Shown piece after piece: positions 52,596 through 60,223 of a stretch of 64,000 nucleotides of DNA. The translations under genes were made by a program, and so were the position numbers. Position 1 is the stretch's first letter. Every line of letters begins with the position of its first letter. The stretch comes from Actinomycetes bacterium (lineage in GTDB: Bacteria > Actinomycetota > Acidimicrobiia > Acidimicrobiales > JAJYXR01): contig JAJYXR010000038.1 of the NCBI GenBank assembly GCA_021801795.1, forward strand, positions 47,703 to 111,702. The letters run 5' to 3'. The notes under the pieces are model-generated. The model saw only the letters and a list, made by a program, of their open reading frames with translations. It did no database searches and was not told where the DNA came from.

Positions 52596-53641
52596 TGAAG
52601 GCACTTACCGTGATACCCGGCCGGGCCGGGTCCGCTCGCCTGGACGACGTGGACGAGCCACCGCAGTCCGACGGTCCGGTTCTCGTGGAGACGCTCGCCA
52701 TAGGGGTGTGCGGCACCGACGCAGAGATAGTCTCCGGTGCCTACGGCTGGGCTCCGCCGGGGCGCGACCGCCTCGTGCTGGGGCACGAATCCCTCGGTCG
52801 GGTAATGGAGGCACCCCCGGGTGGGCCAGTGGCTGCGGGCGACCTGGTGGTCGGGATCGTCCGCCGTCCCGACCCGGTCCCATGCGCGAACTGCGCTGTC
52901 GGAGAGTGGGATTTCTGTCGCAACGGACGGTACACGGAGCGCGGGATCAAGGAGCACGACGGCTACTGCTCCGAGCGTTACCGGATACAGCCCGAGTACG
53001 TGGTAAAGGTCGACAGCGCGCTCGGGATGCTCGGCGTGCTGCTGGAGCCCGCGAGTGTCGTGGCTAAGGCTTGGGAGCAGGTGGAGAAGATAGGAGGACG
53101 GGCCCACTTCACCCCCGAGAGGGCCCTGGTCACCGGTGCGGGCCCCATCGGCCTGCTCGCGGCCATGATGGGAGTGCAGCGCGGCATCGAGGTACACGTC
53201 ATAGACCAGGTCAGCTCCGGCCTGAAGCCCGACCTGGTGGCCACCCTCGGGGCCACCTACCACACCGGGGCCATCGCTGACGCATGCGACGCGCCCGACG
53301 TCGTGATCGAGTGCACCGGGGTCGGCTCGCTCGTATTCGACGCCATGGAGCACATAGGGCCTGGAGGGGTGGTCTGCCTCACCGGGGTCTCCTCTGGCGG
53401 GCGATCTCTCGGCGTCGACGCAGGCACGCTGAACCGCTCCATGGTGCTGGAGAACGAGGCGGTCGTCGGCTCGGTTAACGCGAACCGGAGGCACTACGAG
53501 GCAGGTGCCCAGGCGCTGGCCAAGGCCGATAGAGGGTGGCTGGAGCGCCTGGTAAGCCGTCGCGTCCCACTCGACCGATGGGCAGAGGCCCTCGACCGTA
53601 AGCCAGACGACGTGAAGGTGGTGATGGAGGTTGGGACCTGA
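52595..53641 (+). CDS. Zinc-dependent glucose 1-dehydrogenase (archaeal-type MDR)
   Basis: 348 residues. Medium-chain dehydrogenase: catalytic zinc site GVCGTDAEI with LVLGHESLGRV. Structural zinc region PDPVPCANCAVGEWDFCRNGRYTERGIKEHDGYCSERY and the Glc_DH C-terminal domain are typical of Thermoplasma, Sulfolobus and haloarchaeal glucose dehydrogenases. Rossmann motif VTGAGPIGLLAAMMG. It oxidises glucose to glucono-1,5-lactone with NAD(P). Structural zinc cysteines look incomplete (three visible). Translational coupling to GH15 gives a direct supply of glucose. Confidence 0.9.
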   Translation: MKALTVIPGRAGSARLDDVDEPPQSDGPVLVETLAIGVCGTDAEIVSGAYGWAPPGRDRLVLGHESLGRVMEAPPGGPVAAGDLVVGIVRRPDPVPCANCAVGEWDFCRNGRYTERGIKEHDGYCSERYRIQPEYVVKVDSALGMLGVLLEPASVVAKAWEQVEKIGGRAHFTPERALVTGAGPIGLLAAMMGVQRGIEVHVIDQVSSGLKPDLVATLGATYHTGAIADACDAPDVVIECTGVGSLVFDAMEHIGPGGVVCLTGVSSGGRSLGVDAGTLNRSMVLENEAVVGSVNANRRHYEAGAQALAKADRGWLERLVSRRVPLDRWAEALDRKPDDVKVVMEVGT

Positions 53642-53642
53642 T

Positions 53643-54758
53643 ATGCCCGCTTCCCACTCCCGGCACATAGCTCCCGGCGTGGTGGAGATCGACACCCTGC
53701 TGGGTGGCTGGGAGAGGATCACAGCCGGCTACCTGATCGAGGGGCCCGCGCCCGTCCTCGTGGAGACCGGGAGCCAGAGCTCGGTTCCAGCACTCCTGGG
53801 CGCGCTGGAGGAACTCGGCGTGAGCCCTGGCGAGCTGGCCGGGGTGGCGGTTACCCACATCCATCTCGATCACGCGGGGGGAGTGGGGGATGTGGCCAGG
53901 GCCTTCCCGAAGGCCACGGTCTACGTCCACGAGAAGGGTGCCAGGCACCTCGTGGACCCCTCCCGGTTGGTCGACTCCGCCTCACGGGTCTACGGGCCTC
54001 TTCTCGACTCGCTCTATGGGAGGCTGGAGCCCACCCCAGCCGAGCGCATCCACGTCCTGGCCGACGGGGAGGAGGTCGTCATCGGGCCGGGCAGGGTGCT
54101 CACCACCGTGGACTCCCCGGGACACGCCAAGCACCATCTGGCCCTGCACGACTCCGCCAGCGGGGTCCTCTTCGCCGGGGACGCGGTGGGGGTCAGGCTG
54201 CCTGACGCAGGGGTGCTCCGACCGGCTGCCCCGCCGCCGGACTTCGATCTCGACCTCGCCCTCCACTCCTTGAAGCGCTTCGCGGCCCGCAGGCCAGACG
54301 GGATAGCCCTCGCCCACTACGGGCTTCTCAGAGACACCGAGGATCTGCTCGCAGAGGCAGAGCAGACCCTGATGGCCTGGGCTGACGTGGCCGAGCGCGC
54401 ATATAGGGCAGGTGAGGACATAGCCGAGGCCTTCGAGGCAGCCTTCGCCTCGGACCTCTCAGCAGTGGACCCTGCAGAGCGTGAGAAGCTCGAGACCCTG
54501 AACGGCGTCCATTCGAACGCGGCAGGATTCAGGCGTTGGCTCTCCACACGCTCCGCTGAGCATGCCCCCGACAGGACCCATACTGCATCTCAGGCAGAGG
54601 GCGGGGCTGGTCGCGCCTCTCAGGCAGAGGGCGGGGCTGGTCGCGCATCTCAGGCAGAGGGCGGGGCTGGTCGCGGTGGAGGTGACGGCAGCGCTGGCAG
54701 GCCCGCCGGAGGCGATCACGGGACCCCAGATGGCCTCGGGGCGCCCACGATGGCATGA
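53643..54758 (+). CDS. Metallo-beta-lactamase-fold hydrolase, possible lactonase
   Basis: 371 residues. The metal motif THIHLDHAGG (HxHxDH), a second His in SPGHAKHHL, Asp in LFAGDAVGV and His in LAHYGL make a complete di-metal site. A helical C-terminal region (about 225-300) follows. A long tail is a 30-bp DNA repeat encoding SQAEGGAGRA three times, then Gly/Ala-rich residues. The ATG starts 1 nt after the dehydrogenase stop. In this operon, hydrolysis of gluconolactone to gluconate is an attractive role, though MBL proteins have many substrates (thioesters, phosphodiesters). Confidence 0.88.
   Translation: MPASHSRHIAPGVVEIDTLLGGWERITAGYLIEGPAPVLVETGSQSSVPALLGALEELGVSPGELAGVAVTHIHLDHAGGVGDVARAFPKATVYVHEKGARHLVDPSRLVDSASRVYGPLLDSLYGRLEPTPAERIHVLADGEEVVIGPGRVLTTVDSPGHAKHHLALHDSASGVLFAGDAVGVRLPDAGVLRPAAPPPDFDLDLALHSLKRFAARRPDGIALAHYGLLRDTEDLLAEAEQTLMAWADVAERAYRAGEDIAEAFEAAFASDLSAVDPAEREKLETLNGVHSNAAGFRRWLSTRSAEHAPDRTHTASQAEGGAGRASQAEGGAGRASQAEGGAGRGGGDGSAGRPAGGDHGTPDGLGAPTMA
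54585..54674 (+). repeat. 30-bp in-frame tandem repeat, exactly 3 copies
   Basis: It encodes the decapeptide SQAEGGAGRA in the C-terminal tail of the MBL-fold protein. Copies are identical except for one base in the middle unit. Confidence 0.95.
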
Positions 54759-54767
54759 TGTAGCGCC

Positions 54768-55148
54768 GTGCGACGCCTTCTCATCCCATCACTGCTAGCC
54801 ATAGCCGGAATCCTGGCCGCCTCCTGCGGTGCCGCGCCGGCGGTCCCTGGAGTCGCCCAAGGTCGTGCCGCGCCGGTGCCGACTGCCGCCGTGGGCGCCG
54901 TCGTCCATCTGAACTTCGAGAGCTTCGAGCCATCGGTGGTCACCATCCATGCCGGTCAGGCCGTGGAGTGGCAATGGGGCACCCCTCCGGTGCCGGATAA
55001 CGTGGCTATCGCCGGTGGAGCCACGAGCCCGCCGATGAACAGCGGCACCTGGTACCACACCTTCGACCGGCCCGGCGTATACGCATACAGGTCGGATTTC
55101 CACCAGCGGATGCGGGGCAAGGTCATAGTCCTGCCGGCTCAGCCGTAG
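54768..55148 (+). CDS. Cupredoxin-like lipoprotein lacking two copper ligands
   Basis: 126 residues. Signal peptide with lipobox (IAGILAASC). The mature domain follows the plastocyanin/amicyanin plan: VVTIHAGQAVEWQWGTPPVPDNVAIAGG, TWYHTFDRPGVYAYRSDFHQRMRGKVIV. Where blue copper proteins have H-N-V and Y-x-C-x-x-H-x-x-M, this one has D-N-V and Y-R-S-D-F-H-Q-R-M. His and Cys are replaced by Asp and Ser, leaving His and Met. Type 1 copper binding is therefore unlikely; a structural or Cu(I)-binding role is possible. GTG start. Confidence 0.8.
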   Translation: MRRLLIPSLLAIAGILAASCGAAPAVPGVAQGRAAPVPTAAVGAVVHLNFESFEPSVVTIHAGQAVEWQWGTPPVPDNVAIAGGATSPPMNSGTWYHTFDRPGVYAYRSDFHQRMRGKVIVLPAQP

Positions 55149-55168
55149 GTCCCGCCGGACCGGCAGGA
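55129..55168 (+). terminator. GC-rich hairpin at the end of the cupredoxin-like gene
   Basis: TCCTGCCGG (55129-55137) pairs with CCGGCAGGA (55160-55168) across the stop codon. It is followed by two copies of an 18-nt unit (GGAACAGGCCGGACCCGC). There is no U tract, so termination is inferred from position. Confidence 0.4.
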
Positions 55169-55369
55169 ACAGGCCGGACCCGCCGGAACAGGCCGGACCC
55201 GCTCGGGAGGGATGACCCGGGGACACTCCTGCCGCCCATTCGTCGCCCTAGGAGGCTAGGCTGGCACGAAACGCTGGGTAACCCGAGTTGCATCTCGGTG
55301 GCGGGCGAGGTCACCTCCCCGATCCGTGGGTGCGGCCGAGTCGGAGCTCTATCGAAAGGCAGGCAGAAG

Positions 55370-56023
55370 ATGATGGCTGGCAGAGGAATCGCTCGTTCGG
55401 TCCGGTTGGCGGTGGGTCTCGGCGCGCTGGCGCTGGTGGCAGCAGCCTGTAGCAGCTCGCCGAGCTCTACGGCGAAGGTGAAGACATCGAAGCCGGTGAC
55501 GCCTTCCACCACGGCTGCGCCTGTCCTAACGGTGAACACCGGAACTGCCACGGTGAGCGGGAAGCCGACCACGGTCCTTACTAACTCCAAGGGCATGACC
55601 CTCTACTACTTCGACCCGGATACCTCGGCGGTGTCCGCGTGCACCGCGACCACGAAGCTTCCCGACGGGAAGGTCTGTACTACCGTATGGCCACCGCTGG
55701 TCCTCGCGACCGGCATCCCCGGTTCGCTGACTGCCCTGCCGGGCACGCTGAGCGCGGTGAGCGACGGAAACGGTCGCCAGGTGGAGTACCAGGGCCATCC
55801 CCTCTACACCTTCTCCGGGGACACGGCTCCTGGTCAGGCGAACGGCGAGGGCCTGCTCGGGAAGTGGTGGGTGGCTACCCCGAGCCTTGCAGCTGCTGCC
55901 TCCCCCAGCTCGAGCAGGACGTCATATGGATCTACGGGGTCCAAGTCCTCGACGTCTAGCTCGTCTAGCTCGTCTAGCTCGTCTAGCTCCAGCAAGTCAT
56001 CGGGCTCCAGCTCCGGCTACTAG
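55370..56023 (+). CDS. COG4315-type secreted-repeat lipoprotein
   Basis: 217 residues. Lipobox LALVAAACS, Ser/Thr-rich stalk, then two copies of the PF03640-type repeat (TNSKGMTLYYFDPDTSAVSACTATTKLPDGKVCTTVWPPLV and EYQGHPLYTFSGDTAPGQANGEGLLGKWWVA). Such proteins are surface lipoproteins of unknown function, sometimes near redox or cytochrome genes. The C-terminal Ser tract comes from a 9-bp DNA repeat (GTCTAGCTC four times, 55954-55989). The ATG has AAAGGCAGG upstream. It follows the cupredoxin-like gene by 221 nt. Confidence 0.85.
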   Translation: MMAGRGIARSVRLAVGLGALALVAAACSSSPSSTAKVKTSKPVTPSTTAAPVLTVNTGTATVSGKPTTVLTNSKGMTLYYFDPDTSAVSACTATTKLPDGKVCTTVWPPLVLATGIPGSLTALPGTLSAVSDGNGRQVEYQGHPLYTFSGDTAPGQANGEGLLGKWWVATPSLAAAASPSSSRTSYGSTGSKSSTSSSSSSSSSSSSSKSSGSSSGY

Positions 56024-56176
56024 ACCGGTCTACCTCGCCTCGGCCCTGTAGGCTAGCCTGGGCGTGGCCAAGTGCGAAGTGCTCTGTGGTCGCCCGGATC
56101 GCCAGTCGGGGTTCTATGTATCTCCTGGCGCGGGCATGGCTTAGGTCACTCGGTGACGAAAGGCAGGTAGTCCATC

Positions 56177-57694
56177 ATGGCCGGTCCCCTGCACTCTCGA
56201 AGGCAGTTCCTCGCTGCTGGTGCCGGAGGCGTAGCAGCGGCTCTGCTGGGAGCATGTGGCACCTCCACGGTGAAGCACGCCGCATCCATAGCTCCTGCAG
56301 GCTCAGACCTCGGAGCGGTGGAGCACATAGTGCTGCTGATGCAGGAGAACCGGTCCTTCGACCACTACTTCGGCTCCTACCCAGGGGTTAAGGGATTCGG
56401 GGACACCGAGAACAGGGCTGCCTTCTCCCAGGCATGGCCTGGGGGCAAGGAGCCGGTGCTCCTTCCGTTCCACCTCGACACAGCGACCACCGATGCCGAG
56501 TGCACCTACGACCTTTCCCACGCCTGGACCGCGCAGCACGACTCCTGGGCTGGTGGGTCGATGGCGAAGTTCGTCAGCACGCATACCTCGGCTCAGTTCG
56601 AGGGTCCGGCCAACGGGGTGCTCACCATGGGTTACTACACCCGGGAGGATCTGCCGTTCCACTACGCCCTGGCCGACGCCTTCACTCTCTGCGACGCCTA
56701 CCACTGCTCGGTGCTCGGCCCCACCCACCCGAACCGTCTCTACTGGATGAGCGCGTCGCTCGGTGCGAACGGATCGGACGGAGGCCCGATCCTCACCACC
56801 TATATCACCGCAGACCATATGTGGACCTGCTCGTGGACGACCATGCCCGAGGTGCTGGAGGACGCCGGGGTCTCCTGGAAGATCTATAACCCACCTGGGG
56901 CGACCTACCAGCCATCGAGCTCTGCTGCGCTGCTGTTCTCGGACAACATGTGTCTCTACTTCAAGCAGTTCCAGAACCCCTCCACCTCGATCCACGCCAA
57001 GGCATTCGACCCGATCTTCCCTACCGACTTCGCCAAGGACGTGGCCTCGGGGAACCTGCCTTCGGTGTCCTGGGTGATCCCGCCGATCGGCTACGACGAG
57101 CACCCGCCGGCGCCGCCGGCTCTCGGGGGTTGGTATCTCCACCAGGTGATCGACACCCTCACGTCGAACCCGGAGCTTTGGGCGAAGACCGTTCTCGTCA
57201 TCAGCTACGACGAGAACGACGGCTTCTTCGACCACGTGCCTCCACCGGTCGCACCCGCCGGGACTGCTGGGGAATACGTGACCGTATCGCCACTTCCATC
57301 GGACTCCGGCGGAGTGAGCGGGCCAATCGGGCTCGGCATGCGCGTCCCCATGTTGGTGGTCTCGCCGTTCAGCAGGGGTGGCTACGTATGCTCAGAGGTC
57401 ATGGACCACACGTCGCAGCTCCTCTTCATCGAGGAGCGCTTCGGCGTGAAGGTGCCGAACATCTCGGCCTGGCGCCGCTCGACCGTAGGGGACGTGACCT
57501 CGGCCCTTCGTTTCTCCGCACCCGATCGTACGATCCCTGCCCTACCTGCCACGCCAGCTCACCCCGCGGTGGTCGCTCGGGAGTGCCAAGGTCCCCAGCT
57601 GGACGAGCTGAACATCTCCGTCCCGCCTTACCCGATACCCTTCCCCCAGCAGATGCCGACGCAGGAACCCGGCACCCGACCGGTCATAGCCTAG
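56177..57694 (+). CDS. Tat-exported phosphoesterase (phospholipase C / acid phosphatase AcpA family)
   Basis: 505 residues. Twin-arginine signal SRRQFLAAGAGGVAAALLGAC, which also fits a lipobox, so a Tat lipoprotein is likely. Family motifs: VEHIVLLMQENRSFDHYFGSYPGVKGF, YYTREDLPFHYALADAFTLCDAYHCSVLGPTHPNRLYWMS, VLVISYDENDGFFDHVPPP, GLGMRVPMLVVSPFSRGGYV and MDHTSQLLFIEERFG. It cleaves phosphate monoesters or phospholipids outside the cell, probably for phosphate supply. Confidence 0.92.
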   Translation: MAGPLHSRRQFLAAGAGGVAAALLGACGTSTVKHAASIAPAGSDLGAVEHIVLLMQENRSFDHYFGSYPGVKGFGDTENRAAFSQAWPGGKEPVLLPFHLDTATTDAECTYDLSHAWTAQHDSWAGGSMAKFVSTHTSAQFEGPANGVLTMGYYTREDLPFHYALADAFTLCDAYHCSVLGPTHPNRLYWMSASLGANGSDGGPILTTYITADHMWTCSWTTMPEVLEDAGVSWKIYNPPGATYQPSSSAALLFSDNMCLYFKQFQNPSTSIHAKAFDPIFPTDFAKDVASGNLPSVSWVIPPIGYDEHPPAPPALGGWYLHQVIDTLTSNPELWAKTVLVISYDENDGFFDHVPPPVAPAGTAGEYVTVSPLPSDSGGVSGPIGLGMRVPMLVVSPFSRGGYVCSEVMDHTSQLLFIEERFGVKVPNISAWRRSTVGDVTSALRFSAPDRTIPALPATPAHPAVVARECQGPQLDELNISVPPYPIPFPQQMPTQEPGTRPVIA

Positions 57695-57820
57695 CTACCG
57701 GCGTTGACGCCCAGTTCGTAGTCTCTCGGCCTTCATGCATGAGGACTGGGTAGCGCCTCAGACGGCGCCGTATGTGGGCCAGGATGTAGCCCACACCGGA
57801 GGCGTTCAGGGTAGGGTAAC

Positions 57821-58441
57821 TCAGCTGGCGTGCCTGGTCGCTCTCACGAGTACCGCTAGGGGAGTGTCCAGCAGTACCTGGTCGAACCAGTCGAGGACGG
57901 CCACGCCCAGAGGCCAGAGCGCTGCTACTACGAGGCCGCCGACGAATAGACCGCCGAGGACGTCGAAGGGGTAGTGCATCCCCGTGTAGATGCGCCCGAA
58001 GCAGAGCAGTAGCCCGAGCACCGTGGCGACCGCAGCAGCCAGGGGCCTTCTTGCCAGCATGAGGCCGACGATCACCGCCCCGGCGACAGTGGCGTGCCCG
58101 CTCGGGAAGCTATATCCATGGGTCCGTGTCAGCAGGACCTCCACGTGTCGCAGGGCAAGGTAAGGACGCCTCTCTGCCACTAGGGGTTTCAGCAGGTAGT
58201 GGGCAATCACCCATGCCACCACGGTCCCTCCGGCCACCCAGAGCACCTTGGCCACCTCTCTCGTGGGCTCTTCGGCGCTCCGAGCGGTCCACCAGGCAGC
58301 CAGCAGCACGACGGCCAGAAGGCCTATGCCGAGGAAGTGGGAGTATGTCGACATGATCCCATGAGCCCAGCCACTCTCGCGGGCTATGCGGTTGACGTCG
58401 AGGTACCAGGTGGTGTTGATCGAGGGCGATACGGCAGCCAT
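57821..58441 (-). CDS. PAP2-family membrane phosphatase
   Basis: 206 residues with about six helices. The three phosphatase motifs are intact: KPLVAERRP, YSFPSGHAT and RIYTGMHYPFDVLGG. It removes phosphate from lipid phosphates, for example undecaprenyl pyrophosphate or phosphatidic acid, at the outer membrane face. The ATG has AAAGGAC upstream. The frame extends upstream through the tRNA-Ser gene, which is not coding. Confidence 0.92.
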   Translation of the reverse strand: MAAVSPSINTTWYLDVNRIARESGWAHGIMSTYSHFLGIGLLAVVLLAAWWTARSAEEPTREVAKVLWVAGGTVVAWVIAHYLLKPLVAERRPYLALRHVEVLLTRTHGYSFPSGHATVAGAVIVGLMLARRPLAAAVATVLGLLLCFGRIYTGMHYPFDVLGGLFVGGLVVAALWPLGVAVLDWFDQVLLDTPLAVLVRATRHAS

Positions 58442-58508
58442 CAGTGTCCTTTCGCTCGTCTGCGGCGAGGAGGCGATGCCTAGGATCGGTCCCCCACGCC
58501 TCTGTAAG

Positions 58509-58595
58509 CGGAGGAGGTGGGATTCGAACCCACGGTGGCCTTGCGACCACAACGGTTTTCGAGACCGTCCGATTCGTCCGCTCTCGCACTCCTCC
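58509..58595 (-). tRNA. tRNA-Ser(CGA)
   Basis: On the minus strand the acceptor arms GGAGGAG/CTCCTCC pair. The anticodon stem ACGGT/ACCGT holds loop CTCGAAA with anticodon CGA. The variable arm is long and the T loop is GTTCGAATC. It decodes TCG. No encoded CCA. Confidence 0.95.
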
Positions 58596-58776
58596 CGGTA
58601 GGCAGACCATAGCCGAGCCGTGAGATCCCGCGCGAGACGCGTCGGAGCATGCGCGGCCAGCTATCCTCTCATCGGACGTGTTCATGAGCTGGCCGAAGGC
58701 ATGTGGGCGCATCTGAAGAGTCGCCTGCCAGGCAGCGAGGCAGCGCGTATCCACATTGGGGGGGTCCAAGCAGACC

Positions 58777-59427
58777 GTGCAGAGATCGCATAACGAGGTG
58801 GGGCCATTCGACCTCCTAGACGCGCTGGCCGGGGTGTCGCTCATAGCGTTCCTGGCAGTCGCAGAGGTGATACCGGTAGCCTCCACCCTCGGAGCGTCAC
58901 CCAGGTTCTTCACCGCCCACCTGGTGCTCCACCTTCTCCCTGCCTCGATCCAGCGGGCTTCGTCGCTGTGGCTGGCTCCCATAGCAGCAGCTCTGCTTCT
59001 CGCGGCGATATCCCCCGCGAGACGCCGTGGTGTCCGGAGGCTTCCTGTGGCGACGCTTATAGCGGGCCTGTGCTTCTTCCCCATCGCAGCCTCCATCCAC
59101 GACGCTCAGAGCGTGGGGCCGCTATGGCTCCTCCTCGGTCTCGTGTGGCTCGGCGCCAACCTGTGGTTCCGCAACGTCGACTACTTCTACGGTACGGTCG
59201 TCGCAGCCCTCCTATGGGATCTCGGTGCAGGTGTCCAGGGACTGCTCTACGGGGTTCACGGCCTGCCCGAGCCCTACGGCAACGGCGTCAGCCCGATCTT
59301 CGTCACCGCCGTCGACTGCGTGGCCATCGGGGTCGCGGCATGGTTCTGGTGGCGAAGATTCGATCCCGAGAAGCCCCTCATGGCCCTCCCCGGACCGCTT
59401 CCCGACGTCCTGCGAAGAACTCGCTGA
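58777..59427 (+). CDS. Predicted membrane protein, unknown function
   Basis: 216 residues with about six helices, including LLDALAGVSLIAFLAVAEVIPVAST, LWLAPIAAALLLAAIS, VATLIAGLCFFPIAAS, LWLLLGLVWLGANLWF and FVTAVDCVAIGVAAWFWW. I do not recognise the family. The GTG used here has GGGGGG upstream; a TTG at 58756 is an alternative. The last 50 nt overlap the 3' end of tadA on the other strand, an unusual convergent coding overlap. Confidence 0.6.
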   Translation: MQRSHNEVGPFDLLDALAGVSLIAFLAVAEVIPVASTLGASPRFFTAHLVLHLLPASIQRASSLWLAPIAAALLLAAISPARRRGVRRLPVATLIAGLCFFPIAASIHDAQSVGPLWLLLGLVWLGANLWFRNVDYFYGTVVAALLWDLGAGVQGLLYGVHGLPEPYGNGVSPIFVTAVDCVAIGVAAWFWWRRFDPEKPLMALPGPLPDVLRRTR

Positions 59428-59851
59428 GAAGACCACCTGTCTCGCCAGCCAGTATCCCTCCGACCACATCCACCTCGTGGTTCAGCCTGGGGTCGGCGCA
59501 GATGTTGTAGAGGGACCCGCAGGCCCCGGCTTTCGGGTCCGAAGCCCCGTAGACGATCCGCTGGACGCGTGATGCCACGAGGGCCCCAGCGCACATCGGG
59601 CAGGGCTCCAGGGTCGCCACCAGGGTGGTGCCGGCTAGGCGCCACGACCCCAGCTCCTTCGCGGCGTCTGCGAGGGCCAGCATCTCGGCGTGGGCGGTGG
59701 GGTCCTGGCGTCGCTCGCGTTCGTTATGGCGCGAGGCGATGACGCGTTCGCCCAGTAGCACCACGGCACCTACCGGCACGTCGCCGTGGGGTGGTGCGCC
59801 TCGCGCCTCGTCGATCGCGAGGCGCATGAGGTCTTCGTACATGCTTGCCAT
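59378..59851 (-). CDS. tadA: tRNA-specific adenosine deaminase TadA
   Basis: 157 residues. Zinc deaminase motifs TAHAEMLAL (His ligand and catalytic Glu) and EPCPMCAGA (two Cys ligands), with GDVPVGAVV and AGACGSLYNI. It converts A34 to inosine in tRNA-Arg(ACG). The ATG was chosen by homologue length; the frame continues upstream through tRNA-Ser(GGA). It lies next to serine tRNA, SRP RNA and dnaX, a common neighbourhood. Confidence 0.94.
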   Translation of the reverse strand: MASMYEDLMRLAIDEARGAPPHGDVPVGAVVLLGERVIASRHNERERRQDPTAHAEMLALADAAKELGSWRLAGTTLVATLEPCPMCAGALVASRVQRIVYGASDPKAGACGSLYNICADPRLNHEVDVVGGILAGETGGLLSEFFAGRREAVRGGP

Positions 59852-59877
59852 GGTTCTCCCGGTGCTCTGCACTTCAG

Positions 59878-59962
59878 CGGAGGAGGTGGGATTTGAACCC
59901 ACGGTGGGTTGCCCCACACACGATTTCCAGTCGTGCCGATTCGGCCGCTCTCGCACTCCTCC
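59878..59962 (-). tRNA. tRNA-Ser(GGA)
   Basis: On the minus strand GGAGGAG/CTCCTCC acceptor arms pair. The anticodon stem CACGA/TCGTG holds loop CTGGAAA with anticodon GGA. Long variable arm, T loop GGTTCAAATCC. It decodes TCC and TCT. No encoded CCA. Confidence 0.95.
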
Positions 59963-60009
59963 AGTTCGGCCCCCGAGGGCCGCTAGGCAGGCTATCGTTT
60001 CTGCGTGGC

Positions 60010-60105
60010 CCGATGTTCCGTGCGGCGGCTGGGTCCTACGCAACGAGCGCCCGTGAACCGAGTCAGGGCCGGAAGGCAGCAGCTCTCAGCGGGTCCGGTC
60101 GTGTG
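60010..60105 (+). ncRNA. ffs: Signal recognition particle RNA (small bacterial type)
   Basis: The conserved SRP domain IV core is clear: GTGAACC (60053-60059), then GTCAGGGCCGGAAGGCAGCAGC, with the GGAA tetraloop and the AGCAGC internal loop bound by Ffh. GCAACGAGCGC just upstream is also typical. The ends are estimated. Its position just before dnaX matches many Actinomycetota. Confidence 0.88.
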
Positions 60106-60124
60106 CCGTAGTAAACCTGGCCGT

Positions 60125-60184
60125 CGCACCGAGCATCGGATCGAACATCGCACCGAGCATCGGATCGAGCATCGGATCGAGCAT
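60125..60184. repeat. 12-bp tandem repeat, 5 copies
   Basis: Degenerate units CGCACCGAGCAT / CGGATCGAACAT alternate between the SRP RNA and dnaX. Confidence 0.85.
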
Positions 60185-60223
60185 CCGAGTGCCCCTCCGG
60201 GTCCCCGCCGGTAGGATCGCCTC

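Noticed and set aside
57695..57820. Small gene between the phosphoesterase and PAP2 genes
   Set aside because: The short frame (79 codons) runs into PAP2 antisense and has no ribosome site.
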